Positions 30,476 through 42,135 of a DNA stretch of 64,000 nucleotides are shown here, piece by piece. A program made the translations under genes and the position numbers. The notes under the pieces were generated by a model. That model was not told the origin of the DNA, did not search any database, and was given only the letters and a program-made list of their open reading frames with translations. The stretch is from Bimastos eiseni (taxonomy: Eukaryota; Annelida; Clitellata; Crassiclitellata; Lumbricidae). The stretch lies in NCBI GenBank assembly GCA_959347315.1, contig OY365808.1, positions 58,744,520 to 58,808,519 on the forward strand. The letters are read 5' to 3'. How positions within the stretch are numbered: the stretch's first letter is position 1; every line of letters begins with the position of its first letter.

Positions 30476-31671
30476 TCAAGAGTCAAACTGATCCACAAAG
30501 GCATCTATGGTAATTGACTCTTCACGAACGGATTCAATCGGCAACATTGTCAGACTACTTAGACGAATATCAGACACAGTGCTTGTAAGAAGTTTTAATT
30601 AATTTCAGAGCAGAAAAGCTTTTCCGACAGGTTGTTGATGTTACTGGTAAAACAATGGCTATGTTCGACATTCTGTGCATTTCATGAACAGCAAGTTTGT
30701 ATGGTTCCAGACAGAAGCCAGAACTATCGTTGTGGTCATATTAGTTGCACATAAACTTGAATGCTTTAATAGGCGCCCAACTTAGGGAATTTCATGGTTG
30801 AGGTTTTCAACATTACTGTAATACAAAAGTGCAAAAACACAACGCTATCATTATAATTATTTCAAGCAAGACATATTTTTGCATAAATGGCTGTCATAGC
30901 AGTAAGTAAATGGCCAGAGAATTGTCTATCTAGTTGAGGAATGTGCTGCCTAAATGTGGTTGTGTGTTCACTTGAGAACGTTGTTCCACAGTTTCATCAA
31001 CTGCCGAGCTAAAAAAAACCGGTTAGGAATTAAGCGGACAGTCGGACACCTTGCTTATAGATAATACTGTGTCAATTTATCAATTATCATTTTACTCTTC
31101 TACCTTTACAAAGACCTCTGTTTCATGTCTATTTTCTTTTAAAGAGGCCGTTTTATGTCTGACAACGTTGGCGGCAGCAGAAGTCAACACTTGAAGATTG
31201 GAGTTGAATTGATTCAATATAATAATTTTTATGTACAATTGTACATACTTAATGTCTGGTAATAATAACAAGCATCTAGCTTCAAGCCTTCAACTGCTCT
31301 TTCAACATTTTGCCCCATCAACAATCTCTAGCATATTATACCAATGCATCTAATTGATCACTGATATTACGGCAAGCAACAATACGGCAAGCCCATCTAG
31401 CATCGCTGATCTGCTGGAACTCCATAGGATGTAACTCACTATGTGCTTCAACCAATTTCTTATGCGCAACAGCACTTGAGGCAAAAACGTATGACCTTTC
31501 AATTATAAGTAATGCAAACATCTCTTCTGGAATAGGACATAACCGGACATAGCCTCGGCCGAACATTGGACTATTTGGAAGTATTCGCCTCTGCAAATAG
31601 TACACCCGCAAATAGCTAAAAATAACTTTTTTTGGAAAAAATTTGTTTTTTTCATAAAATAATTTTTTCAT
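30476..31671 (-). pseudogene. hAT transposase relic (DUF4371/hATC type)
   Basis: Reading the minus strand, AVAHKKLVEAHSELHPMEFQ and QISDARWACRIVACRNI (31340-31480) match the RNase-H-like region of hAT transposases. After frameshifts, LPVTSTTCRKSFSALKLIKT near 30590-30650 is the hATC dimerisation signature; it ends with a TGA at 30476-30478. A minus-strand AATAAA lies further downstream (about 30398). A piece of the family A terminal sequence overlaps and lies upstream at 31532-31838, so this may be a degraded autonomous relative of the family A elements. Confidence 0.7.
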
Positions 31672-31838
31672 GAAATAAATTTAGGACTAACGGACTTACT
31701 TATAAGTTATTGATTAATTAAACAAGAACTTAACATTCCATTGAATTTTCTTTAAAGTAATTATGTTAATTTATTTATTTTAATTTCTTTAGGTTGCATT
31801 CCCAGGTGACAACCAAATCTGTAATTTTGAATTGACAT
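31532..31838 (-). mobile_element. hAT-like element family A, partial copy
   Basis: aggacataaccgg..ctcggccgaa..attggactatttggaagt and downstream sequence match the reverse complement of the right half of 3113-3788 and 39975-40797. The other end is missing. Confidence 0.65.
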
Positions 31839-32482
31839 GCATGGTACATATAATAGAAGCCTAGTAGTTGAAAAGTTCAATTAATGACAGGATATAAATC
31901 TCATCTCATAATATCATAAAAGTATGCTTGCTATTCATACTCTTATATACATGTATTGCATGTAGCTGCTTTATAATAAAACCACAGCGAAGTAAAGTCA
32001 TCCACCCGAGGAATGACCCTATTGTGAACACGTTGGCGCAGATGGTGAGCTGAGGTATTTATCGGTGGAAGCAAACCTCCTAGTATGTGGTCGGAAGTTG
32101 TTACGCTTGATGTGAAGCGGGATTCATCAGCACGATCATCAAATGAGGGCTGATCGGAAGGGAGCAACTCATTTCGTACCAACTTACGCAAAACAGCGTT
32201 TAGTCGAGTGCGGTGGGCAGCATTTAGTCGGTCGTAAGTCCTTGTCCGGACCAGTTTTCGCTGTAAGTCCGACTAGAGAACTAGATCAGCATGTATGGAG
32301 AATCTTGGAGACGCCTAAGTCCTCTAAAAACTGTTGACAGGTCTATGTCAATCGCTAATGGACATTAGATGTTAGTGGGCCACGCTTACAGCAACCCATC
32401 CGAAGGCTATAGATACTGGGCACAAAATATAGGAATGCGCATTCGGTGTAGAGCGAGTAAAAGAGTGATAGCTTAATCTAAC

Positions 32483-33260
32483 CAGGGACGGTCTTGAGAC
32501 CGCGGTCTTGGTCTCGAGACCGGAAAACTGCGGTCTTGGTCTTGGTCTCGAAGGCTTCGGTCTTGGTCTCGGACCATCGGTCTTGGTCTTGGTCTCGGAT
32601 GCTTCGGTCTTGGTCATAAAGGAACGATCTTGGCATTGGTCTTCGTCTTAGATTAGCGTTCTTGGTCAATTGATGTATCAGAGCAATTTATTTGATATTT
32701 GTCGGTTATTTTCGATTAGAGTCACCGGTGTTTAGACCATTTAAATATTTACATATATATATATACATGTTACTGTGGGCAAAAAATGCATTTGCAACGG
32801 AAATAGCCATTTCAAAATTTGCTTTCACAAATTTCAAGGCTCTGGAACAATCTAATAATTATGTGGTCAGCCTCGTTTAGTCACTATTAACCTACAATTC
32901 CGAGTACAAGTATAGGCGTACATCATTCAAACGGAACGTTCATCCACTTGTCTGAAAGTAGTTAGTATTTAAATCGTATACTGTAAGTAATTTAGGGTGT
33001 GATATTCTCCGGCCCACGCCAACGGCTGAACTCGCAAAAGTTCAGACTGGCCGGTAAAACTCTTTCTGGACCATTATTAAGATTAGTATTCTTCAGCAAA
33101 AAGTTAATGTTTTAAGCGTGGTATTCCGTTTTAGCGTCTTAATAGATTGAATTGTTTATAAAAAAAGAGCATCGGTCTTGGTCTTGGACCACCCGGTCTT
33201 GGTCTTGGACCTCTCGGTCTTGGTCTCGGTCTTGAGGTTTTGGTCTCGTGCCCAACACTG
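32483..33260. mobile_element. hAT-like element with ggtcttggtctc repeat ends (778 bp)
   Basis: Starts cagggacggtcttgagacc and ends gtgcccaacactg, flanked by a perfect 8 bp duplication aatctaac (32475-32482 and 33261-33268). About 180 bp at the left and 90 bp at the right consist of ggtcttggtctcg-type tandem units in the same orientation. The middle is AT-rich with no transposase. Confidence 0.8.
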
Positions 33261-33327
33261 AATCTAACCTACATGTATATTAGCTGGTAGTACACAACTG
33301 GTCGTCCTTTACATGGTGCCAGAGTAA

Positions 33328-34740
33328 TTGCGTTTTTACGATCGAATAAACCCGCTAGCGATCATGAGCCTATCGAATCTAGGACTGCTGGAGCCCCTGA
33401 AGGTGACCTGGTGCAATGTCACTGACAACTGGGAACGATTCAGAGATCAATGGGAGAATTACGAACTGTCAGCCAACCTGGCCGAGGACTGCTACCAAGA
33501 AGCGAGCGGCGGTGTTCTTCACCTGCCTGGGCGGAGAGGCCTACGACACCCTATCGTAGCCTAGCCCTTCCCGCAGAGGACAAGAAGGATATAACAAAGA
33601 TTAACGATGCGTTCGAGACCTTTTGCGTTGGATCTGTAAATGTCACATATCAACGCTATCTCTTCTACCAGCGGGTGCAGCAGTCAAAAGAACGCTTTGA
33701 CACATTTCTTGGAGAGATTCGCAGGAAGGCGAGATCTTGCAAGTTGATACGCGACCGCTTGGTGGTCTGCATGAAGAACAACGCCACACGCCATAAGCTA
33801 ATCCGGGATCTCACGCTGGGCAAAACAATTCATATTTGCAAAGCCAACAGTTGCGAGCAATGACAGCAGTTCAAGTCCAAGCCCTGCACCAGTCACCTGG
33901 GACACACTCGAGCCGATGGCACCCGACAGCACCTCAACGCCCCATGGTTAGCCAGAATCGATGCAAATTCTGCGATTGGCACCACGAACCAAGGCGGGAA
34001 CTATGTGCCGCTTATGGTCAAACGTGCAGGCGATGCAAAACATTGCACTTTGCCAACCCACGAGAGCACGGCAAACGCAGAACCGGCCAGAAGTGTGTGA
34101 CCTCGGTCTGCAAGATTAAACGGACGAAGACTCGAAGAGCTGTTAACGTTGAGCACATCCAGCAACGACCACTGGTATGTTCGTCGTTGTTCGACGGTAA
34201 GTCGCCGATCAACCGGTACGGTTTTTACTGGACAGTGGGGCCACTGTGAATCTGATTTCGGAGGGAATCGTCCGCACTCTGGGCCGGCAGCAGGACGTCC
34301 GCCCGGCGACTGCAATTCTGCGTATGTTTACCCGGCCGTTAAACATCGTTGGCGTGATCACCCTCACAGTCGAGCACCCACGTACGCAACAATCCCCTCG
34401 TGTCGAGTTCTACGTCGCAGAACACCACGAGCAGTCTATTCTCGGGTTCAAGGCCTGCAAAGATCTTCACCTCATCACCGTGGACGAAGCGAGCATTTGT
34501 ACGAGTCGGACACGGGACAGCACAGACGAGTGGCTGACCGAAGACGGAGTGGTGGTGGAACACGTGGATCTATTCGATGGAACCGGCCTGCTGGAAGGCG
34601 ACGTCCAGCTCCAGGTCAATGAGAAAGCACTGCCGGCCCATTGCCCTGTCTTGAACAATGCTATATTGCGAGGCATCGCATGCATTGCAGTCTTGCAGAG
34701 GACATTTTTATCTACGGCGTACGTGAAACCTATACTATAA
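33328..34740 (+). pseudogene. Ty3/gypsy retrotransposon remnant (gag, zinc knuckles, protease)
   Basis: Frames in sequence give a gag core (WERFRDQWENYELSANL, then FETFCVGSVNVTYQRYLFYQ and FDTFLGEIRRKARSCKLI), a zinc-knuckle region (CKFCDWHHEPRRELC.AYGQTCRRC), a retropepsin (LLDSGATVNLIS, ILGFKACKDLHLI) and the first residues before reverse transcriptase (GTGLLEGDVQL). At least two frameshifts are present, and RT, RNase H, integrase and LTRs are missing. It is a transposon fossil. Confidence 0.8.
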
Positions 34741-35239
34741 CGATAGTAGACTCGGTCCGGATGATGGCTGGAAGAACGACCGATCGCGCACTAGACTTAC
34801 GCAGAACTATCATAGATCGCCAGTCTTTCACCAGCCTATATCTTCAAGAGAGAGCAGCTCCACGCAAGTCTTCCATGCTAGGAACGTCTCATTATAGCGG
34901 AGGTGCATGTTCCAACAGACATTTCCAATCAAATTTGTGCCCTGGCAGGGATCTGAAACCCGACTTTATGATTGTAGACCAACCACTAGACTATTTCTTT
35001 ATTTATAACCAATGACGAATAATTATTCTACTGTCAGAAATTTCCTGTAATTTAGTGGGAACAAAGTGATACATAATGGGTGAATGAATAGCCAAACATG
35101 CATTATTCTTTTGTAAATGACAGTTTTATACCTGCAATAAGTAAGAACAAATCGTAAAAACAAACTTTGAACTGTTGGAAATTTATTGACCCACATTACC
35201 TTAATCATTAAATGTAAAAAGCTATTAGAGAAACATAAA
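34741..35239 (+). other. Non-coding, no clear feature
   Basis: Probably includes degenerate flanking transposon sequence; the ORFs here lack family resemblance. Confidence 0.4.
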
Positions 35240-35348
35240 AAGAACAGATTTGGGGTCCCATTGGGGCACTAGGCACTAAAACAGAGGGCTTTGCTCCCGT
35301 TTTAAAACGGGGGCAGGTGCCCCCGGCTCCCCGCTTGTTACACCCCTG
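35240..35348 (-). mobile_element. hAT-like MITE family B, partial inverted copy
   Basis: gggggcaggtgcccccggct and cttgttacacccctgg are the reverse complement of the left end of 30023-30298. The other end is absent. Confidence 0.65.
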
Positions 35349-38300
35349 GCCTATACATTATATTAGACATTGCCCTATGCGTGGTCAATTTCTTGTGGGG
35401 GCACATGTGCACACTGCACATGGTCGGGCCTCGCAACGGAAACATTATATGCCGTCGATCATGAAGGTACTGGAGTACCGGATATATAGATACACCGAGT
35501 GAAATCAAGAAGGATGAAGGAGGGGAGGTGGGAGCCGCACTGAGGGAGGACGAGACAGTGAAAGTCATGGAAGAGAGGTTGCGTTACGTGCTCCTAGTTA
35601 AGGTATTTGAACCCAGCACCCGATAGCCATGAAGATGTTTCGTCATGGATCATTCTAGATCTTGGCCTTAATCAGGCAGCTGCAGAGCATTATTTTATAT
35701 ACGATAGCAGCTGGGCGGCTACAATTATCGCATATATATACACACACACATATATTATATAAATAATATACAATTATGTATATACGATAAGTCTGCAATA
35801 CGTTGATAAATACGACGAAGTGGGAGTACATATCCCATAAGTCACACAGGCTGCGCATGAATCAATGAAAAACTGAAAATGCAGTTTCGAAATTTCCTGA
35901 AATTTTGGGCTAGCTGCAAATCGGGCAGAACTAAAAGCAGCCCTGGCCAAAACTGCATTGTTCGTAATTGCTAGGGCCAAAGATTATCACAGGGAGGATT
36001 ATGAACTACTGACGTCAAAACTGGGAATCTAGATCGCTGATGCATGCTGGTCTATTGACGACCAATACAACGAAATTTTCCTATCACTGCTGTGTTAAAA
36101 TCGACAAGTTTAAAGTCATTTTATGCGAAAATTGTCATGACCTACAAATCGTAAATTTTTTTATTGGTAGTACAGTATTCTAACTATAGGTATATGGCCA
36201 GGAATTGGCATCAGATTCAAACTCAGTCAAAAACTTGCAGCACGCCATTCGATGAACGCATAGTTTTCTTCATTCAGGTCGCGCATGCGTAAATTGATCG
36301 TGTAAGGCAAAAAACGAGAATGACACTCGTCATTTATTTTACCATGATATTCTGTATTATGAAATTAGTTCCTATTACTGATATTTGAGCAATGAAGGGT
36401 TAGGGTTAGTGTAGTTTAAAGATATTGATCGTCAGAAGGCGAAGAAATAGGTAGACACACGAAGAAATATCTATAAACTACATTATAACCCTAGCCCTGA
36501 CCCTAACTGACAATCGACACGATGCCTAACGTACCTGAACCTATAAGACCCTCATGATGCTCCATGTGACAAAAAAAGTAGAATGAATATTTTCCAAGTC
36601 CAGCCTGGGGGGGGGGCGGTGAATTAACAGACAAGTACCAGTTAAGCAGCATCAACTATTTTCGATCTGTAGTGCTTAAATTCTTGAAATTTTCTATAGG
36701 ACTGTACAGATGTGCAAAAAACCAAGAATTTGAAAAAATCAAAAGTTGGTTTCTAGCTTTATTAGGTTTTTTGGTTTTTAGTTTTTATTTGGGTTCTGTC
36801 ACAACAGTTTTGTTATAAAAAGCATCAAGCACAGCATGAAGAAGAGCTCCAACTAGTTTTTATAATTAATTTAGCTAGATTTAGGACTGAATAACACACA
36901 ATTAGTAATATAATAGTAATATTAGTAAATTGAATAAAAATATATAAAAAATCAAAAATTACCTTTTTTCGTATCTCTTGGTTTGTTGTAAAAAGCCGCC
37001 CTGGCATTGTAGCCAATTCGTTTCTTTATTGGGGATATCTCTTTCGTCTTCAATTTCATCAGACATGATGAAAAAACGTAAGTTAGTTGAACATCACATC
37101 GCCACGTTTTTCAGTACTTCCTAATTTCAATTTATACTGAGCATAATTCAAATAAAAAAAATTATTATGGCATGCCAAGGAGTAGCAAGGACCAATGTAC
37201 ATGCCTCGATGGCAAGCGTATAACATAGCATGAAGGTTCACGTAGTCTTTGTTGGTATTTGGATCGTCTCTTCGCCACAACTTGAACATACCTAATGCAT
37301 ATTTATTTAATTAGGGCTAGCACAAAAAGAGCCAATCACTATCTATGTTTGTAACTATTAATATTCAAATAAGACACTCAAGGAGTAACGGAAAGAACTC
37401 TGGCTCTGTTGACATTTTGAAAGGCGAAAGTCGTGCATGCTCGCTGTAACAGTTGTCCAAGGGCACCTTCGGCAACTGATTCGAAGAAAATCCGACAAAT
37501 GTAGCATTTGCTTGGAGCGTTAGCTAGTTTTTTCTGATCGGGTTAGGTACGACAAGTCCCTTCGTCGATTTGTATATTACTTTAGTGTTTGTTTGAACAA
37601 TTAAAGGCGCGTTGAACATAATATATATATGATGCTCCCTTTGTAGACGCGCTTCAGTTTAGGTGTATTGCGTCAAAAGTAGCTTCAGCAGTTCGGCGTT
37701 AGGTTTGTAAATTTTGATAGCTTGTGGAATTTTATGATAATCGTGCTGTGGCCGAATGCTTTAGCGTCTACTAGCGTCTATGCAAGCATTCAGTGTGTGG
37801 ACAAATGTAGGCGTGTTCGTAGTATAAACGGCGATCATGGTTTGTAATAGTATATTCCGATCTTATTTAAATGATAGTATACGTATTAAATCAGTGAGTC
37901 TGAATCATATCGTAAGAATTAGCCTACTGTAGTGACGTTGTATGGTCTAGCGTATTTAGAAGTTAGTGTCGATGCTGAGTGACATTAATTAATGTAAAAT
38001 CTGCTGTCCTGTGGAGCATAATGAATCATTGAGTTATGAGAAGCATAATGAATCCTTGGGTCCTAGGGAACATGAATCTTTGAAACCCTGAACTGATTCC
38101 ATCAGATCGTTTAAATCTAAGAAAAAATATCATTATGCAAATCTATCTTACTTTAGATATTTTCAGAATGCATGGTGTTTCTCCAGCAGAAAACTCTGCC
38201 ATGCAATGCATGACGAGATTACTTCTGTAGTGGAAGGTTTTGTAGCATGTTACTTGTAACAACCCTGACTGACGCTCATTATGTCTAATTTGACACTAAC

Positions 38301-38971
38301 CGACTCTTGCGATGCCGATTCTATTCTATTCTATTTACGGATTTATAAAGTGCCTCTCACAGTACAACCTAATCAGAGGCGATTGATAGGAAGTAAATGA
38401 ATTGATGAGCGTTAATGCTATCTTGAGCAATGCACATGCGCTGAAGGTTTGCGCAAATGCAAAGGACTTCTGCTAGAGAATTGTTTTGCATACTAGTGCT
38501 TTGACACAATCTTCCACTGTAAAAGGTTTATTCTTTTCAGAATGTACTGTTAGGCTATTAACCAACTAGTTTATGCTACTTTTGGAATTTAATATGCTTA
38601 GTAGATAGGTTTTAATGAATTGGTATGTTCTACAGTTTATTGGTTTTGAATATTCGTGTTGACCATACTGTCTCTGGGTCAGACCCATGAGACTTTTGTA
38701 ACACGATCCATGGATTTTCAGTACTAAAGTTTTAACTTGACATTTCGGTTAAGTTGTCCAGACGCAGAGAATGATCATGCCAGTCTCTTCTTTTGAGGAT
38801 TTGCTTGTCTAAACAACAGTAGGTCAACACTGTATGGCCATTTGCTAGAGCTCTTGTTTGGAGCATTTGGTGTTCAGAAACATTGCATTTGATTTGTATA
38901 GTTGTAGGAGACAATTATTATTGCTGTTGTTGCTGTGACGTGATTTATCTAGTGTTCTTGATTTGTTGTAG
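35349..38971. other. Intergenic DNA without recognised genes
   Basis: 35720-35790 is an (at/ac)-rich tract. The minus-strand ORF at 37083-37289 (LWRRDDPNTNKDYVNLHAML) has a protein-like composition but no family or convincing splice context. 38320-38360 has (attct)n and a SINE-tail-like patch. Confidence 0.4.
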
Positions 38972-39096
38972 AACTCTTGAAAAGGTTACAGAGGTTTTTA
39001 ACAGATGTCCAAAGATGGTGAGGAACTGTGCTAAAATGATGAAACATGGATGCATGATGTTTGGAGGTCACAAAATGATCCCATTTTCGGAAAGTG
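38972..39096 (+). CDS. Hypothetical internal exon
   Basis: Acceptor gttgtag, donor gtaagc. It encodes TLEKVTEVFNRCPKMVRNCA followed by KMMKHGCMMFGGHKMIPFSES, a basic, Met/Cys-rich segment without a recognised family. One leftover G joins in phase to the next exon. No upstream exon was identified, so this could be an artefact. Confidence 0.4.
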
Positions 39097-39342
39097 GTAA
39101 GCTTTTCCAGAATTCAGTTGCATTTGACATGGTTTCTGGTTTATGTGGTTTGATTTAATGTAATATAATGTGAATTTAAATCAGGATAAACATTACTAAA
39201 GGTTTCTGTATTTTTTTGCTTCATTTTTTGGTATGTTGACACCTGTGGTCATTATATTAGAGGTAGTTTAAATTGCATAAGTGTACTACCTGATAATGAA
39301 AACCAAACTCTTCAACCTAACACATGACCTTCATCATCACAG

Positions 39343-39449
39343 ACTACCACCGTGGCACCGGCTTGACCTCCCAGAATTTTGATCTACTGTGCAATGAAAA
39401 CAGAAGTTTAGCTCCTGTAGACTTGATTTGGTATAGCATTGGTGAATAA
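39343..39449 (+). CDS. Hypothetical terminal exon
   Basis: Acceptor catcacag. In phase with 38972-39096 it encodes DYHRGTGLTSQNFDLLCNEN and SLAPVDLIWYSIGE, then TAA at 39447-39449. The product is unknown. Confidence 0.4.
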
Positions 39450-39974
39450 GCTGGTCCCACTGACATGGCTTTCGTGGGTCCTGTGAAATTTTGAATATTT
39501 TCATTGCATTACATTCTCAAACTAATAGTGCCATGTATCATACCTACCATACCATCTTTCCAGCCAACCATACAATATTTCCTGCCCTTCATCCAACCAT
39601 GTCCTCTATCCAACTTACTATGCCAGATGACATGGCCATCTAACATCATTTTAAGCTAACCATGAGAAGCAACCTTGGGCATTAAGCTAACCTCGAGATC
39701 AAATCTTGGGCATTAAGCTTATCTCAGGAGTCAACCTTGGTCCTTAAGCACTGATGGGCATCCTTGGACATGATGCAATGATAGTGACCTAAGTAAGTAT
39801 TCCATCACTTGGCAATGAGACGTGTTGAACAGTAATTTGTATTGTGTATTAAGAAATAATACATAATAATAGGGACCGTTCACATATTACGTACGCAGCG
39901 AGGGCAGGAGGGTTTCGAATTTCTGCAATTTTGCGTATGGGTGCATATGGTGGGAGAGGGGGTTCCGAAAATAT

Positions 39975-40797
39975 TAGGGCATAATTGAATGGTCAATTTC
40001 CACCAAGTACCGAATTCGAGTATTTGGATGCACTATTTGCCGAATCTGGGTACAAACCGAATAGTAGCAGAAAATCTGGCCAGCGAGTAGCGGAGGTGCT
40101 GGCCTTGAAAATTTGGTACGCAACAGCGGCAATACGCATGTTCCGCACATGATGTTCATTTAAAACATATTGAAAGATGTACCATAATTTTGTTAAAAAT
40201 TGATCTTTTATTTTTTGTACGCAATTGCGTATTTTTCTTCCATGCTCACCGCCACTACCAGCGAGTACCATCCGTAACCTGCCACATGCACAGCTACGGA
40301 GAACTATCTATAGTCGATGCAGAGTCTATACCAATATCCTTCATATAGCATATTTTTGCACTCTAAGCTATAACAATATATGTATTTTTTTATAATTTTA
40401 TTTGTGAAAAAGATGTAAAACCTTGTTATAAAATTTGAAATATAAAGTTATCAACGACGTCTTTACTTTCTAATGGGTGGAGCCAATTCAAAATTACCGA
40501 TTTGGTTGTCACCTGGGAATGCAACCTAAAGAAATTAAAATAAATAAATTAACATCATTACTTTAAAGAAAATTCAATGGAATGTTAAGTTCTTGTTTAA
40601 TTAATCAATAACTTATAAGTAAGTCCGTTAGTCCTAAATTTATTTCATGAAAAAATTATTTTATGAAAAAAACGAATTTTATCAAAAGAAGTTACCTTTA
40701 GCTATTTGTGGGTGTACTATTTGCCAAGGCGAATACTTCCAGATAGTCCAATATTCGGCCGAGGCGAAGGTCCGAGGCGATTTCTGGTTATGCCCTA
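39975..40797. mobile_element. Non-autonomous hAT-like element (family A, copy 2)
   Basis: Starts tagggcataa and ends ttatgcccta, with a perfect 8 bp duplication gaaaatat (39967-39974 and 40798-40805). Without the nested insert it is about 645 bp and closely similar to 3113-3788. Confidence 0.88.
40088..40257. mobile_element. 170 bp MITE nested in family A element
   Basis: Ends tagcggaggtg and caccgccacta are inverted repeats with two mismatches. The flanks are a perfect 8 bp duplication ccagcgag (40080-40087 and 40258-40265). The homologous site at about 3217-3225 (ctggccagcga) lacks the insert. A small hAT-type MITE. Confidence 0.88.
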
Positions 40798-41005
40798 GAA
40801 AATATGTATGTACGCAAATATAATGTCTAATTATGACGTCCACTATATGGAATATTGAAATCAGAACTGTATACCAAATCACAGACTATTTCATGCTTAA
40901 TCAATTTTATGTAGCATTAAAACTTTAAAATGCAAGTATTGTTACTGTTTTATTTCTTCATAACAGTTAACAAATTTAAGCTGTTAAATATGATGTTTAA
41001 AAGCA

Positions 41006-41193
41006 CAGGGTGGGCCAGCATAAATGCACCGACTTTGCTTGCATATAACTGCCAATGTTTGCTAGTTATTATGGCAGCTAGAATGATTCCAAACATTTGC
41101 TTAAAATTAAAGCTAGTGGCAGTTCAACTTTTCGAAGCTGATACTAGAATGAAATATGCATGCAATGTCGTTCATTTATGCTGGCCCACCCTG
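41006..41193. mobile_element. Mariner-like MITE
   Basis: cagggtgggccagcataaat at the left and its inverse atttatgctggcccaccctg at the right form perfect 20 bp inverted repeats about 190 bp apart. The right flank is TA and the left flank CA, compatible with a decayed TA duplication. Confidence 0.75.
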
Positions 41194-41734
41194 TATATAG
41201 CCTGTGGTAAAATCAATGTCTTATAGATGTCTTTAGCTATTTAACCTCTGTAATGCGGGGTTGGTTGGTTAAAGCTCAGATGTGTACGTACGCATGGGGA
41301 GGGGTCCACGAAATGTACGCGGTGCAGCAGGGGGAGGGAGGTCCGAAAATCCGATTTTTGCTTATGTAATATATGGATGGGCCCATAGTCTGACCTTTCT
41401 ATGCAATGTGTGACAGAAACACACTATGTAGTATAAATTTATGATGAGAACATGTGTGTGCTCTATCTGCTATTATTTTTAAAGTAAAACAGTAATATAT
41501 CTACACAGAATAGAAGAAGAAGAATATTCTTTATTGAAGCCATTACATAAGTTGCATATTGGTGCCCACAGTCAGATTGCTGGCATTTGAGATTAGATGC
41601 TACAGAACGATGATAATGATGAGATGTGTGCCTCAGATGGCAACAGATGATTGTGAATGCTATGTGATAGGTAAACGTAAATATGAGGTCAGCTTGTGCT
41701 GTCAGTTCTTCGAACTCTAGCAACCGTCATGATC

Positions 41735-42135
41735 AACCTTCTCCATGTCTTTCTAACCGAAGTCCTCCAGGTTCATTTCGATTTTTTCGTGTATCATGTC
41801 CATCCATTTTTTGCTTGGGCATCTTCTTTTCTCCATTTATTCTCCACACGCACAGCATCATTTCCTTCTCCAATCCATCTGATCACATAACATGTCCAAA
41901 GAACCCCAGCTTCCTTCTCAACACTGTTTGTTGTAACATCTCATCATTCTCAACTCCAATCTCCCTGCGCACCCCTTCATTTGTCTTTTTCTTCCATCCA
42001 TGATATTCTCTGCATCTTCCTCCATAACCACATGTCGCATACGTTGATCTTTTTCTCCATATTCTTTATCATAGTCCACGTCTGGCAGCCATATAGTACT
42101 GTAGGGAAGAGTATTTCTCTCACTACTAACCTTTT
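41735..42135 (-). pseudogene. LINE RT C-terminal fragment, inverted copy
   Basis: The reverse strand repeats the sequence at 28955-29450 (cagagaat, caaacagtgttgagaag, gacatgttatg..atcagatggattggag). Short ORFs on the plus strand are its shadow. Confidence 0.75.

Noticed and set aside
33328..34740. Host gene with zinc knuckles and aspartic protease
   Set aside because: Gag-knuckle-protease order, frameshifts and an abrupt end before RT fit a Ty3/gypsy remnant.
37083..37289. 68-codon minus-strand ORF with protein-like composition
   Set aside because: No recognisable family, no convincing splice partners; kept only as a note in the intergenic entry.
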